From: Acidobacteriota bacterium
GTDB lineage: Bacteria; Acidobacteriota; Terriglobia; UBA7540
Direction of reading: 5' to 3'
DNA: 5,642 nucleotides
NCBI GenBank assembly: GCA_021828245.1
Contig: JAKASC010000164.1
Location: 1 to 5,642, forward strand
Shown: positions 1 through 5,583 of the stretch, piece by piece
Layout of the letters: each line of letters begins with the position of its first letter
How positions within the stretch are numbered: the stretch's first letter is position 1
Made by a program: the position numbers and the translations under genes
Notes under the pieces: generated by a model
Told to the model about the DNA's origin: nothing
Seen by the model: only the letters and a program-made list of their open reading frames with translations
Databases searched by the model: none

Positions 1-65
1 CTTCAGGACGCAGCCTGGAAATGCTCGAATTGGAGCAGTTTTCCGAGAACGAAAGTGATATCTGA
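1..65 (+). CDS. Possible 3' end of a gene cut by the window edge
   Basis: The third reading frame is open from the first bases to a TGA at 63-65. It would encode about 20 residues, ending in the acidic tail LEQFSENESDI. The composition (Glu, Ser, Asn, Asp and leucines at intervals) resembles the C-terminal end of a soluble protein, and non-coding sequence begins right after the stop. The stretch is too short to assign a family, and another frame is also open here, so this is a plausible partial gene only. Confidence 0.35.
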   Translation, partial: SGRSLEMLELEQFSENESDI

Positions 66-304
66 TTGCTCTCAGACCATTCCAATCATTTGTCATACCA
101 GGTTAAGTCATCATGAGGCGCGGGAGCGGTTGTGACCTGCCCCCTTTTTCTGTACCCATCATCGTGTGAGTTCCGGGGTTGGGTTTGGTCTTTTCTCCCG
201 TGCATCCGTTTCTCAGGGATTACCGACGCCGAAAGTCGCCAGGAGAACAATGCAATCCTTGGAACGCCGGAGGCGGCCGCTTGGGAGGCCATCTCGAAAA
301 CAGG

Positions 305-333
305 TTGACAACGGCGTGCGAGCCGGTTGAACT
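305..333 (+). promoter_or_regulatory. Candidate sigma70-type promoter for the GH27 gene
   Basis: A perfect TTGACA (305-310) is followed, after a 17-base spacer, by TGAACT (328-333), which matches only three of six positions of the -10 consensus. A start near 340 would leave a leader of about 25 bases containing the GGAGGAG ribosome binding site. The -35 box and spacing are good but the -10 box is weak, so this is tentative. Confidence 0.3.
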
Positions 334-351
334 GTTTTCTTTTACTTTTGC

Positions 352-358
352 GGAGGAG
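352..358 (+). promoter_or_regulatory. Ribosome binding site that sets the GH27 start at GTG 366
   Basis: GGAGGAG lies seven bases before the GTG at 366-368. Neither the upstream in-frame TTG (327) nor the downstream ATG (408) has a comparable site, so this element favours the GTG. Confidence 0.7.
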
Positions 359-365
359 ACCCTTC

Positions 366-2063
366 GTGGCGCTCAAAAGAAGTCTCGAGACAAATCATTC
401 TCACGTGATGGGCGGGGGCCGCGGGATAGCTGTCCTGTTGTTGCGGACTTGGGTTGGGGCTGCGGCGGTTGCGGCGCTGGGCGCGCCGGGGGGCAAACCG
501 CTGGCCGCCACGCCGCCCATGGGCTGGAACGACTGGGCGCATTACCAGTGCCGCTACACCGCGAACACCATCCTCGATAATGCCCGGGCGCTCGTCTCGA
601 CCGGTCTGGCAGCGCGCGGTTACGATACGGTCACCATTGACGATTGCTGGATGCAGAAAGATCGCGACGCGCGCGGCAACTTGCAGCCCAACCCGAAACG
701 GTTTCCGAAGGGAATGAAGCCGGTGGCCGAAGCCATCCACAAGCTGGGGCTGAAGTTCGGCATCTATGAGGATTCCGGTTACGCCACCTGCGGCGGCTGG
801 GCGGGCAGCGGGCAGCCGCAAGGCGGCGGCAAGTATCACTTCCTGCAGGATGCCAGGCTTTTCGCTTCCTGGGGCGTGGATTATCTGAAGCTGGACGCCT
901 GCAACGTCTATGTGCCGCCCGGCGAGACCAAGGAAGAAGCTTACCGCAAAGCTTACGCCGCCGAACATGCAGCGCTCAAGGCCGTGGGGCGTCCCATCGT
1001 TTTCTCGGAATCGGCTCCCGCCTACTTCCAGGGGACGCCGGAATGGTACGACGTGCTACGCTGGGTCCGCCATTACGGGCAATTGTGGCGCGAAGGCACC
1101 GACATCGCCACCTACCATGCCGACCACCCCGACGCTTCGCGCTTCCACAGTGTGCTGTGGAATTACGCTTACAATCTTCCGCTGGGCCGCTTCCAAAAGC
1201 CCGGCAACTGGAACGACGCGGATTTCATCATCGCGGGCGACCGCGGGCTGAGCCTGGCCGAAAGCCGCAGTCAAATGGCCCTGTGGTCCATGATGTCAGC
1301 GCCGCTCATTCTTAGCTCCGACGTCGCGAAACTCAGCCCGGAGGCCATCGCCATTCTCGGCAACCGGGCGGTGATTGCCGTTGACCAGGACCCTCTGGGC
1401 CGGATGGCCACGCTGGTGCGGCGCACGGGGGAGATGGACGTTCTTTTCAAACCGCTCGCGAATGGCGACGATGCCGTCGCCGTCCTGAACCGTAGCGCCG
1501 CCGCCCTCAAGGTCGAGCTGCGCCCGGCCCAGTTGGGTTTTGCCGCAACGTCCGCCTGCCGCCTGGACGCGCAGAACCTTTGGAACGGAAAGCGGCAGTC
1601 CGATGTGGGCGCCCTGGAAGCCGAGGTTCCCTCTCACGACACCGTCATCTGGCGAATTCGCGCTTCCGCCGCTTGCGGCCGGCCAACGCGCACCGGCACC
1701 CTCACTCTGACCGACAACGTGAGGCGCCGCCAGCACAGCCTCTACGGCTACGCCCGCTGCCTGGTTCCGGGAAGCGTTGAAGCCTGCTCGGGCGCCGCGG
1801 AAGAGAGTTGGACGGTTACGCCGCAGGGCGCGCTGCGGTCCTCCGGCGGCCGCTGCCTGGCCGTTGCCTATGGCAAACCGGTGATGCAAGCCTGCCGTGC
1901 CGAACGTGCCCAGCACTGGCGTTATACGCTGTTGGGCAACCTCATCAGCGCGGCCGATCACCGCTGCCTTGGCACCGCCGGGGGTGAAAGCGGGTCTCAA
2001 AAGCTTGCCCTGCAACCTTGCGGGCATAACTTGCCGAACCAGATCTGGTCACTGCCCAACTGA
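366..2063 (+). CDS. Secreted GH27 alpha-galactosidase / alpha-N-acetylgalactosaminidase with C-terminal ricin-type lectin domain
   Basis: A 565-residue retaining glycoside hydrolase of family 27 that should cleave terminal alpha-linked galactose or N-acetylgalactosamine outside the cell. Residues about 20-40 are hydrophobic (interrupted by Arg27), in keeping with a signal peptide; the catalytic barrel starts at TPPMGWNDW (49-57). Visible family motifs are IDDCW (Asp92, Asp93, sugar binding), CGG (Cys142) and YLKLDAC with nucleophile Asp177 and Cys179, the likely disulfide partner of Cys142. WREGTD holds the likely acid/base Asp246, and WNDAD (282-286) replaces the usual WNDPD. The loop SESAPAY (214-220) puts Ser216 and Ala219 where human alpha-galactosidase A has Glu203 and Leu206, suggesting GalNAc tolerance. 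A beta-sandwich follows the barrel, then a three-repeat beta-trefoil (about 452-565) with ESW, QHW and QIW motifs and one cysteine pair per repeat (465/474, 497/510, 534/552). The GTG start is chosen for its GGAGGAG site. Family assignment is secure; exact substrate is inferred. Confidence 0.95.
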   Translation: MALKRSLETNHSHVMGGGRGIAVLLLRTWVGAAAVAALGAPGGKPLAATPPMGWNDWAHYQCRYTANTILDNARALVSTGLAARGYDTVTIDDCWMQKDRDARGNLQPNPKRFPKGMKPVAEAIHKLGLKFGIYEDSGYATCGGWAGSGQPQGGGKYHFLQDARLFASWGVDYLKLDACNVYVPPGETKEEAYRKAYAAEHAALKAVGRPIVFSESAPAYFQGTPEWYDVLRWVRHYGQLWREGTDIATYHADHPDASRFHSVLWNYAYNLPLGRFQKPGNWNDADFIIAGDRGLSLAESRSQMALWSMMSAPLILSSDVAKLSPEAIAILGNRAVIAVDQDPLGRMATLVRRTGEMDVLFKPLANGDDAVAVLNRSAAALKVELRPAQLGFAATSACRLDAQNLWNGKRQSDVGALEAEVPSHDTVIWRIRASAACGRPTRTGTLTLTDNVRRRQHSLYGYARCLVPGSVEACSGAAEESWTVTPQGALRSSGGRCLAVAYGKPVMQACRAERAQHWRYTLLGNLISAADHRCLGTAGGESGSQKLALQPCGHNLPNQIWSLPN

Positions 2064-2112
2064 CCACTGAACAGAGCGCATGGGGCTGCGGGACGGCCGC
2101 GGGTCATTCGAC

Positions 2113-3495
2113 CTAGAAGTTAAAAAAGGTCAAATAGGGTTCGCCGCGGATCTCGCGCAGCAGGAGGAGGGCGAGTTCGAGGGCATGGTAGTCGCCCCAC
2201 ATGGAGGATTCGCCCCGAGGAATCTTGCTCTCAGGCGGCACGTAGTCCCAACCCTTCGGATAATGATAGAGCGAATGAAGAATCAGCCCTTGGTGCGCCG
2301 GGTTGATTGAGAGATAAGGCTCGTCCAACAGCGTTCGGGTGATGACGAGCGCGGCCTGGCGATAACGCTGCGCATGCTCCGGCAGCTTGGAAGCTTGGGT
2401 CAAATAGCGTGCAAGTCGCCACAGTCCCTGGGCCGCGATGGCCGCCGCGGAGCTATCAACCGGCTCGTAGCTATTAAAGGGATCGCTGGGTTTTAACTGA
2501 TAGTCGCCCAGGCGGAAGAGGCCGGGCGCGCCCGTGTCCCAGTAGGGAATGCCGTCCGTCGGGGTCTGCTCAAAATAAAAGTCGCAGGTGGCTTGGGCGG
2601 CGCGCAGCAAGCTTTGCTCCATCGCAGCCTGTCCGCCCAACGGTTCCCGTTCGCCGGGCGGCAAGGTGGCGAGGAATTCCAGTTCCTCCGCGAAGCCCAG
2701 CATGGCCCACGCCAACCCGCGCGTCCAGGTCGTAAAGGGCGAATAGCCCTGCTGAGTGGAAGGGCAGCAGTAGTTGCCTGTCCGTGGGTTGAATAAGGAT
2801 TCGTGCGCCACGCGCCCCCGCACGTCGAATCGGTCGCGCCCTTCTCCGTAAAAAACCGCAAATTCTGCGGTTACCGAGGCGTGGTGAAGGAGCCGCTGCA
2901 GCAAGGAAACCCTCTCGCCCGCCTCACCCATCAGAACGTGTCCCAGGCGGTGCGCGGCCGCCAGCGAGCGCAGCGACCGCAGCGTGTCCACAAAAAGCGA
3001 GTGCGGCCCTTGGAAGGAGTGGATAAAGCCGCGTCCGTCCTCAAGTCGTGTCCAGCGCGCGGCCTGCACGGCGCCGCTCACCTTGAGAGCCAAAATAACG
3101 TGCCGCTGTTCGGCCTCCTCCACCGGCGCCTTTCCTTCCCGCGCTAGGCGCAGCAGGTTTCCATACGTGCTGATGTTGTTGAACCCATGATCGTGGCCGC
3201 CAACGTTCGAGACGTGGCCGGCCATGTGACGGAGGGTGTTGGCGCGCCCGTAGTCGAAGAACCAGGACTCGCCCGTGGCGTCAAACTGCAAAAGCGCCGA
3301 GCCGAATTGGAAGCCCAGCGTCCAATCCGTCCAGCGACGGGCCGTGTAAAGGCCCTTAACCGTCACCACGGGCGCGCCGGGGGCGGCGGCCCAGCTTTTT
3401 TCCAGGCTGCGGATCTTGCCTGCGGCGAGCTCGAACAACCGCTCGAGCCGGGGCTTTAAGGATTGTGGGGCCAATTCGGCATCGAGGCGGATCAT
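2113..3495 (-). CDS. GH88-type unsaturated glucuronyl hydrolase
   Basis: This gene encodes a 460-residue (alpha/alpha)6-barrel enzyme. GH88 enzymes hydrate the double bond of the 4,5-unsaturated uronic acid that polysaccharide lyases leave at the non-reducing end, which releases it. Numbered from ATG 3495, HDHGF (Asp102) and FVDTL (Asp170) match the two catalytic aspartates of the family (Asp88 and Asp149 of the Bacillus GL1 enzyme). Further motifs are TWTRGLAW (256-263), DGIPYWD (314-320), DSSAAAIAAQGL (347-358) and SSMWGDYHALE (430-440), and length is near the family norm. No signal peptide is visible, so it probably acts in the cytoplasm on imported oligosaccharides. The frame can also start at GTG 3558, adding 21 Ser/Thr-rich residues; neither start has a good ribosome binding site, and ATG is preferred because family-like helix sequence begins soon after it. 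The GH27 gene converges with a 49-base gap. Polysaccharide substrate cannot be told from sequence. Confidence 0.87.
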   Translation of the reverse strand: MIRLDAELAPQSLKPRLERLFELAAGKIRSLEKSWAAAPGAPVVTVKGLYTARRWTDWTLGFQFGSALLQFDATGESWFFDYGRANTLRHMAGHVSNVGGHDHGFNNISTYGNLLRLAREGKAPVEEAEQRHVILALKVSGAVQAARWTRLEDGRGFIHSFQGPHSLFVDTLRSLRSLAAAHRLGHVLMGEAGERVSLLQRLLHHASVTAEFAVFYGEGRDRFDVRGRVAHESLFNPRTGNYCCPSTQQGYSPFTTWTRGLAWAMLGFAEELEFLATLPPGEREPLGGQAAMEQSLLRAAQATCDFYFEQTPTDGIPYWDTGAPGLFRLGDYQLKPSDPFNSYEPVDSSAAAIAAQGLWRLARYLTQASKLPEHAQRYRQAALVITRTLLDEPYLSINPAHQGLILHSLYHYPKGWDYVPPESKIPRGESSMWGDYHALELALLLLREIRGEPYLTFFNF

Positions 3496-3671
3496 GGTCC
3501 TGCGACCGTCGCTGGAGCTTGTGGAGATTGGTGTTGCGGGTTGAAAGGTGCCCGCCACTTTTCGAGAAGCGCTTGGATACGCTCCGGAACCTTCCGCCGC
3601 CGGCCCGTGCCGTCAGGCGGAAATTCGCTGCGGTCCGAGCCCAACGAGAACGCTTTCTCCGCCAAAACTAT

Positions 3672-3748
3672 TGGGGTGAGCGACGGGATTCGAACCCGCG
3701 ACGTCCAGATCCACAGTCTGGCGCTCTACCAGCTGAGCTACGCTCACC
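3672..3748 (-). tRNA. tRNA-His (anticodon GTG)
   Basis: Read on the minus strand, the gene folds into a complete cloverleaf. The acceptor stem is GTGAGCG with CGCTCAC, the D arm contains AGCTCAGCTGGTAGAGC, and the T arm contains GGGTTCGAATCCC. The anticodon stem CCAGA/TCTGG encloses the loop CTGTGGA, whose middle GTG reads the His codons CAC and CAT. An extra G at 3748 faces C73 at 3675, the G-1:C73 pair that is the identity mark for histidyl-tRNA synthetase. The 3' CCA is encoded (3672-3674). It sits between the 105-residue gene and the GH88 gene on the same strand and has its own promoter. Confidence 0.97.
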
Positions 3749-3777
3749 ACCACCAAGGCCGACAACTCACCCAAGCT

Positions 3778-3807
3778 TTTGTAGCATTCGGCGTCGAAAG
3801 CTGTCAA
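3778..3807 (-). promoter_or_regulatory. Promoter of the tRNA-His gene
   Basis: On the minus strand a perfect TTGACA (3807-3802) is followed by 18 bases and then TACAAA (3783-3778). TGC directly precedes the -10 box, giving an extended -10 element. Transcription should start near 3771, about 20 bases before the mature 5' end at 3748, a normal length for a leader removed by RNase P. Confidence 0.6.
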
Positions 3808-3852
3808 TGGCCCGAAAGCGGAGACCGAGCCGATCAAACCAGCGGGCCCAAA

Positions 3853-4170
3853 CTATTCCGGCAATCCGAGCGATTGCCAGGCACCGTAGCGCGTCAATTT
3901 GCCTTCGGAAATGTTGGCAAAATACCGACCACGGCAACTGAACTGGAGAATCCGTTGACCCGACCGCGCCAGCTCAGCCCAGCGAGACGCCGTCTTCGTG
4001 TTCTGCTCGATGGCCGTGAGGCGCGTGTCGCCGTAGAGGAACTCAACTAGCCGCAGACCTTGAGCGCGGGTCTTCTGAACGCGGTAGCGGCGACCTTCAA
4101 TCTCGACCTCTGGCCGTGAGTCCACCATCACCTGTTGCCACACCAAGTGGAGCGTTTCTGGGAGCGTCAT
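3853..4170 (-). CDS. Small conserved-looking protein of unknown function (105 aa)
   Basis: I do not recognise a named family. The protein is soluble, with no signal peptide or membrane segment. It begins with an amphipathic helix (TLPETLHLVWQQVMV, 2-16), then alternating strand-like segments (VEIEGRRYRVQKT, 22-34; LRLVEFLYG, 39-47; LTAIEQN, 51-57), a helix (SRWAELARSG, 62-71), and a basic/aromatic end (RYFANIS, LTRYGAW) finishing with LGLPE. Amino-acid balance and codon use look like a real gene and no competing frame is better. A GTG at 4191 would add seven residues, but it lies between the -35 and -10 boxes of the promoter at 4179-4207, so a transcript from there could not contain it; ATG 4170 is therefore chosen. 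There is no Shine-Dalgarno sequence, which fits leaderless translation. The tRNA-His gene follows on the same strand. Confidence 0.72.
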   Translation of the reverse strand: MTLPETLHLVWQQVMVDSRPEVEIEGRRYRVQKTRAQGLRLVEFLYGDTRLTAIEQNTKTASRWAELARSGQRILQFSCRGRYFANISEGKLTRYGAWQSLGLPE

Positions 4171-4214
4171 TGTCGGTGATTCTATGACCACAGGGAGCTT
4201 TGGTCAATCCGACA
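4171..4214. repeat. Imperfect inverted repeat around the promoter of the 105-residue gene
   Basis: TGTCGG (4171-4176) is matched by CCGACA (4209-4214), and inside them TGACC (4185-4189) is matched by GGTCA (4202-4206). The outer arms lie just upstream of the -35 box and between the -10 box and the ATG; the inner right arm is part of the -35 box. The two pairs are not exactly concentric (centres about three bases apart). It could be an operator, or chance. Confidence 0.3.
4179..4207 (-). promoter_or_regulatory. Promoter of the 105-residue gene, predicted to give a leaderless mRNA
   Basis: On the minus strand TTGACC (4207-4202) and TAGAAT (4184-4179) each match five of six consensus bases and are separated by exactly 17 bases. 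The eight bases CACCGACA then lead directly to ATG 4170, so the predicted start of transcription (about 4170-4173) is at, or within three bases of, the start codon. This agrees with the lack of any ribosome binding site. Confidence 0.55.
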
Positions 4215-4324
4215 ACGTGGCGCGAGCCCAAATGTGTCGGGAGGGGAACGCTCGTTCAATACCGGGGCATCGCAGGGCTGGACGGTCAATGTTCCCGCCC
4301 TCGCGCGCAGAGCGGCGAAGCTGC

Positions 4325-4861
4325 TCAATGGGTGATAATGACGCCTTGGGGATCAGGACCGCCCGGCACTCCGACCGGGATCTCCTGAAGTTCGGTCGGA
4401 TGTTGGCAACAAACGCAGCGGCCGGGCCCTAGCGCGGCGATATTGCACGTCTCGCAGTAATAACGGACCCAATACCGCCGGCCATGATGAAGGGTGTAGA
4501 GACGATCAACTTGGAAGAACCCGTTTGGGAGTTCATGGCCGTGCAGTTCCACTAGGTCATTGGCCAGGCGCTTGTCTTGCAGGGTTTGAAAAATAAAATG
4601 GTTCATCCCTGCTAACATCACATGCTTGCCGGCCGTCAGCAGCACCGGTTCTGCTCCTCGAATCTGCACGAGCTTGCCGCGCAGCACTTGGGCGGCGGGC
4701 TGCATGGCCGCGCCCGGCTTGGCCGCCCGCAGCGCGGGCGACAGGTTCACTCCCCAAAGGCAAACCGCAACCGCCGCGGCTTTGGCCGCCCTCCACCGTC
4801 GGCTGAAGGTTGTCTGCACGTCGTTCGCACCCCTACGCCGGGCGCGCAACACCTTGTCCAT
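4325..4861 (-). CDS. Exported protein of unknown function with C-terminal cysteine cluster (178 aa)
   Basis: No named family is recognised. From ATG 4861 the protein has a long basic N-terminus (RARRR; SRRWRAAK), a hydrophobic stretch at about 27-41 and a small-residue region (SPALRAAKPG), together a likely signal peptide or membrane anchor. The middle (about 59-130) has a beta-rich pattern (LRGKLVQIRG, HVMLAGMNHF, LVELHGHELPNGFFQVDRLYT) that could be a small barrel. The C-terminus holds five cysteines in YYCETCNI and GRCVCCQ (136, 139, 149, 151, 152), spaced like a metal-binding knuckle or disulfide cluster. GAGGA lies eight bases before ATG 4861. ATG 4894 adds 11 residues and has GGGAGG, but at a long 11-base spacing. 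The second start begins only seven bases after the upstream gene's stop, so the two genes should be one operon. Being real is well supported; function is open. Confidence 0.8.
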   Translation of the reverse strand: MDKVLRARRRGANDVQTTFSRRWRAAKAAAVAVCLWGVNLSPALRAAKPGAAMQPAAQVLRGKLVQIRGAEPVLLTAGKHVMLAGMNHFIFQTLQDKRLANDLVELHGHELPNGFFQVDRLYTLHHGRRYWVRYYCETCNIAALGPGRCVCCQHPTELQEIPVGVPGGPDPQGVIITH

Positions 4862-4868
4862 AGAAATT

Positions 4869-4911
4869 ATCCTCGTCGGCCAACCCTGGGACATTCACCG
4901 ATTATCCTCCC
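4869..4911 (-). promoter_or_regulatory. Two ribosome binding sites at the junction of the two exported-protein genes
   Basis: On the minus strand GGGAGG (4911-4906) overlaps the last codons of the upstream gene and lies 11 bases before ATG 4894; GAGGA (4874-4870) lies eight bases before in-frame ATG 4861. Both are followed by TAAT. The second has the better spacing and the first is the stronger match, so the true start is undecided, with a mild preference for 4861. Confidence 0.45.
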
Positions 4912-5573
4912 TGGTATTGCCCCACGAGCACGAAGGCCAGCGGCGTCGTTTTACCGCCGATGCTGGCGTCGGCCTGAATCGCCCAGTTCTGCGAATCATC
5001 CTGAAAAGCGGCGGGCAAAGACTTCAATGAGTTCCTGGCGCGGTCCATCATAAGAACTCCCGGGTGACCGGTACCGGTTGTGAGGCGACTGAGCTTGACC
5101 GTCTCCTTAAAGGGCATCACCTGGCCTGGGTTGGTGTCCTTAGCGGATGGCAATAAGAGCAGAAAATCACGATACTGACTCACGCCCATGTGGTTGCCGT
5201 CTTCAGGGATCCACTCATAGCGCAACGTATAGTACCCCGCCTTGATGGATTGCCCGCGGTAGTCCGAGCCTTGGGCTGGAAACTCCAGAACGCCGACAAA
5301 AGTGCCGGGCGCCAAACTGCCATAGAGGATGTCCGGCGAACTGGAGGGACTTGAGGCTGCGGGCAGGGTTTTAGCCAGCCAGATTTCCGCCACGACATGC
5401 CCCTGACTATCTTCAAACTTCATGCCCTGCGGATTGAGCGCCGAAGCGACCGCAGCCGGAACCTTGCCGCTCGGCGCTCCTGCGGAACTCACGACCTTGT
5501 AGGATTGCGCATAACTAAGAGCCGGGAAAAGCAAAAAGACCACAACCCACAGCCACAAGCGCCTTGGTTGCAT
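4902..5573 (-). CDS. Secreted protein of unknown function (223 aa)
   Basis: No named family is recognised with confidence. It has a textbook signal peptide: basic start (MQPRR), hydrophobic core (LWLWVVVFLLFPAL) and a likely signal peptidase I cut after SYA at residue 22, leaving a periplasmic or secreted domain of about 200 residues. The mature part has no cysteine and looks beta-rich, with strand-like segments VVAEIWLAK (60-68), GTFVGVLEFPA (90-100), KAGYYTLRYEWIPEDG (111-126), YRDFLLLLPSA (134-144) and PLAFVLVGQY (211-220). A Pro/Ser-rich linker lies near 71-80. The 'KAGYYTLRY' segment recalls beta-sandwich proteins of the DUF2911 type, only weakly. ATG 5573 is chosen for its GGAGGG site and because the signal peptide starts there; the frame runs on to a GTG at 5639, but that would bury the signal. 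The cysteine-cluster gene follows directly, so the two exported proteins are probably made together. Confidence 0.85.
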   Translation of the reverse strand: MQPRRLWLWVVVFLLFPALSYAQSYKVVSSAGAPSGKVPAAVASALNPQGMKFEDSQGHVVAEIWLAKTLPAASSPSSSPDILYGSLAPGTFVGVLEFPAQGSDYRGQSIKAGYYTLRYEWIPEDGNHMGVSQYRDFLLLLPSAKDTNPGQVMPFKETVKLSRLTTGTGHPGVLMMDRARNSLKSLPAAFQDDSQNWAIQADASIGGKTTPLAFVLVGQYQGG

Positions 5574-5577
5574 TGCA

Positions 5578-5583
5578 CCCTCC
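5578..5583 (-). promoter_or_regulatory. Ribosome binding site that sets the secreted-protein start at ATG 5573
   Basis: GGAGGG on the minus strand lies four bases before ATG 5573 (five if GGAGG is counted). It supports this start over GTG 5639, which lies 66 bases upstream. Confidence 0.65.

Larger units (their letters stand above)
66..365. other. Non-coding region upstream of the GH27 gene
   Basis: No convincing gene lies in these 300 bases. They hold a pyrimidine-rich run at 136-157, a 26-codon open frame (ATG at 250, TGA at 328-330) preceded by AGGAG at 241-245, a possible promoter beginning with TTGACA at 305, and the GH27 ribosome binding site at 352-358. The longer open frames crossing the region on either strand have arginine-, proline- and serine-heavy translations typical of chance frames in GC-rich DNA. 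I see no strong hairpin followed by a T-run that would end the gene stopping at 65. Confidence 0.5.

Noticed and set aside
86..376. Minus-strand open frame of 96 residues upstream of GH27
   Set aside because: Composition is Arg/Ser/Pro-heavy with no domain-like pattern, it overlaps the GH27 ribosome binding site and start, and no good start signal is visible.
1210..1224. WNDAD motif as the GH27 acid/base site
   Set aside because: WNDPD-type motifs are easily taken for the catalytic site, but by alignment with human alpha-galactosidase A the acid/base (Asp231 there) falls in the WREGTD segment. The Pro to Ala change here is a mild variation, not loss of a catalytic residue.
1296..2027. Minus-strand open frame of 243 residues inside the GH27 gene
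   Set aside because: It is antisense to strongly conserved GH27 and lectin motifs; its low-complexity Ala/Gly/Arg translation is typical of GC-rich shadow frames.
2064..2112. Possible shared terminator between the converging GH27 and GH88 genes
   Set aside because: Only short GC-rich dyads such as CGCA/TGCG are present, with no T-run in either direction. Termination may be factor-dependent, but the sequence does not show it.
3646..3659. Hairpin GAGAA-CGCT-TTCTC downstream of tRNA-His
   Set aside because: The five-base stem is weak and has no following T-run on the minus strand, so it does not qualify as an intrinsic terminator.
3672..3748. tRNA-His as an integration site for a mobile element
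   Set aside because: No integrase gene and no direct repeat of the tRNA 3' end is seen in the window; flanking genes look like ordinary chromosome.
3463..4050. Plus-strand open frames of 195 and 158 residues, and a minus-strand 74-residue frame, across the tRNA region
   Set aside because: Their 'proteins' contain the well-known false translations of tRNA genes (GIRTRDVQIHSLALYQLSY and SVAQLVERQTVDLDVAGSNPV). They overlap the tRNA and the 105-residue gene and have no other support.
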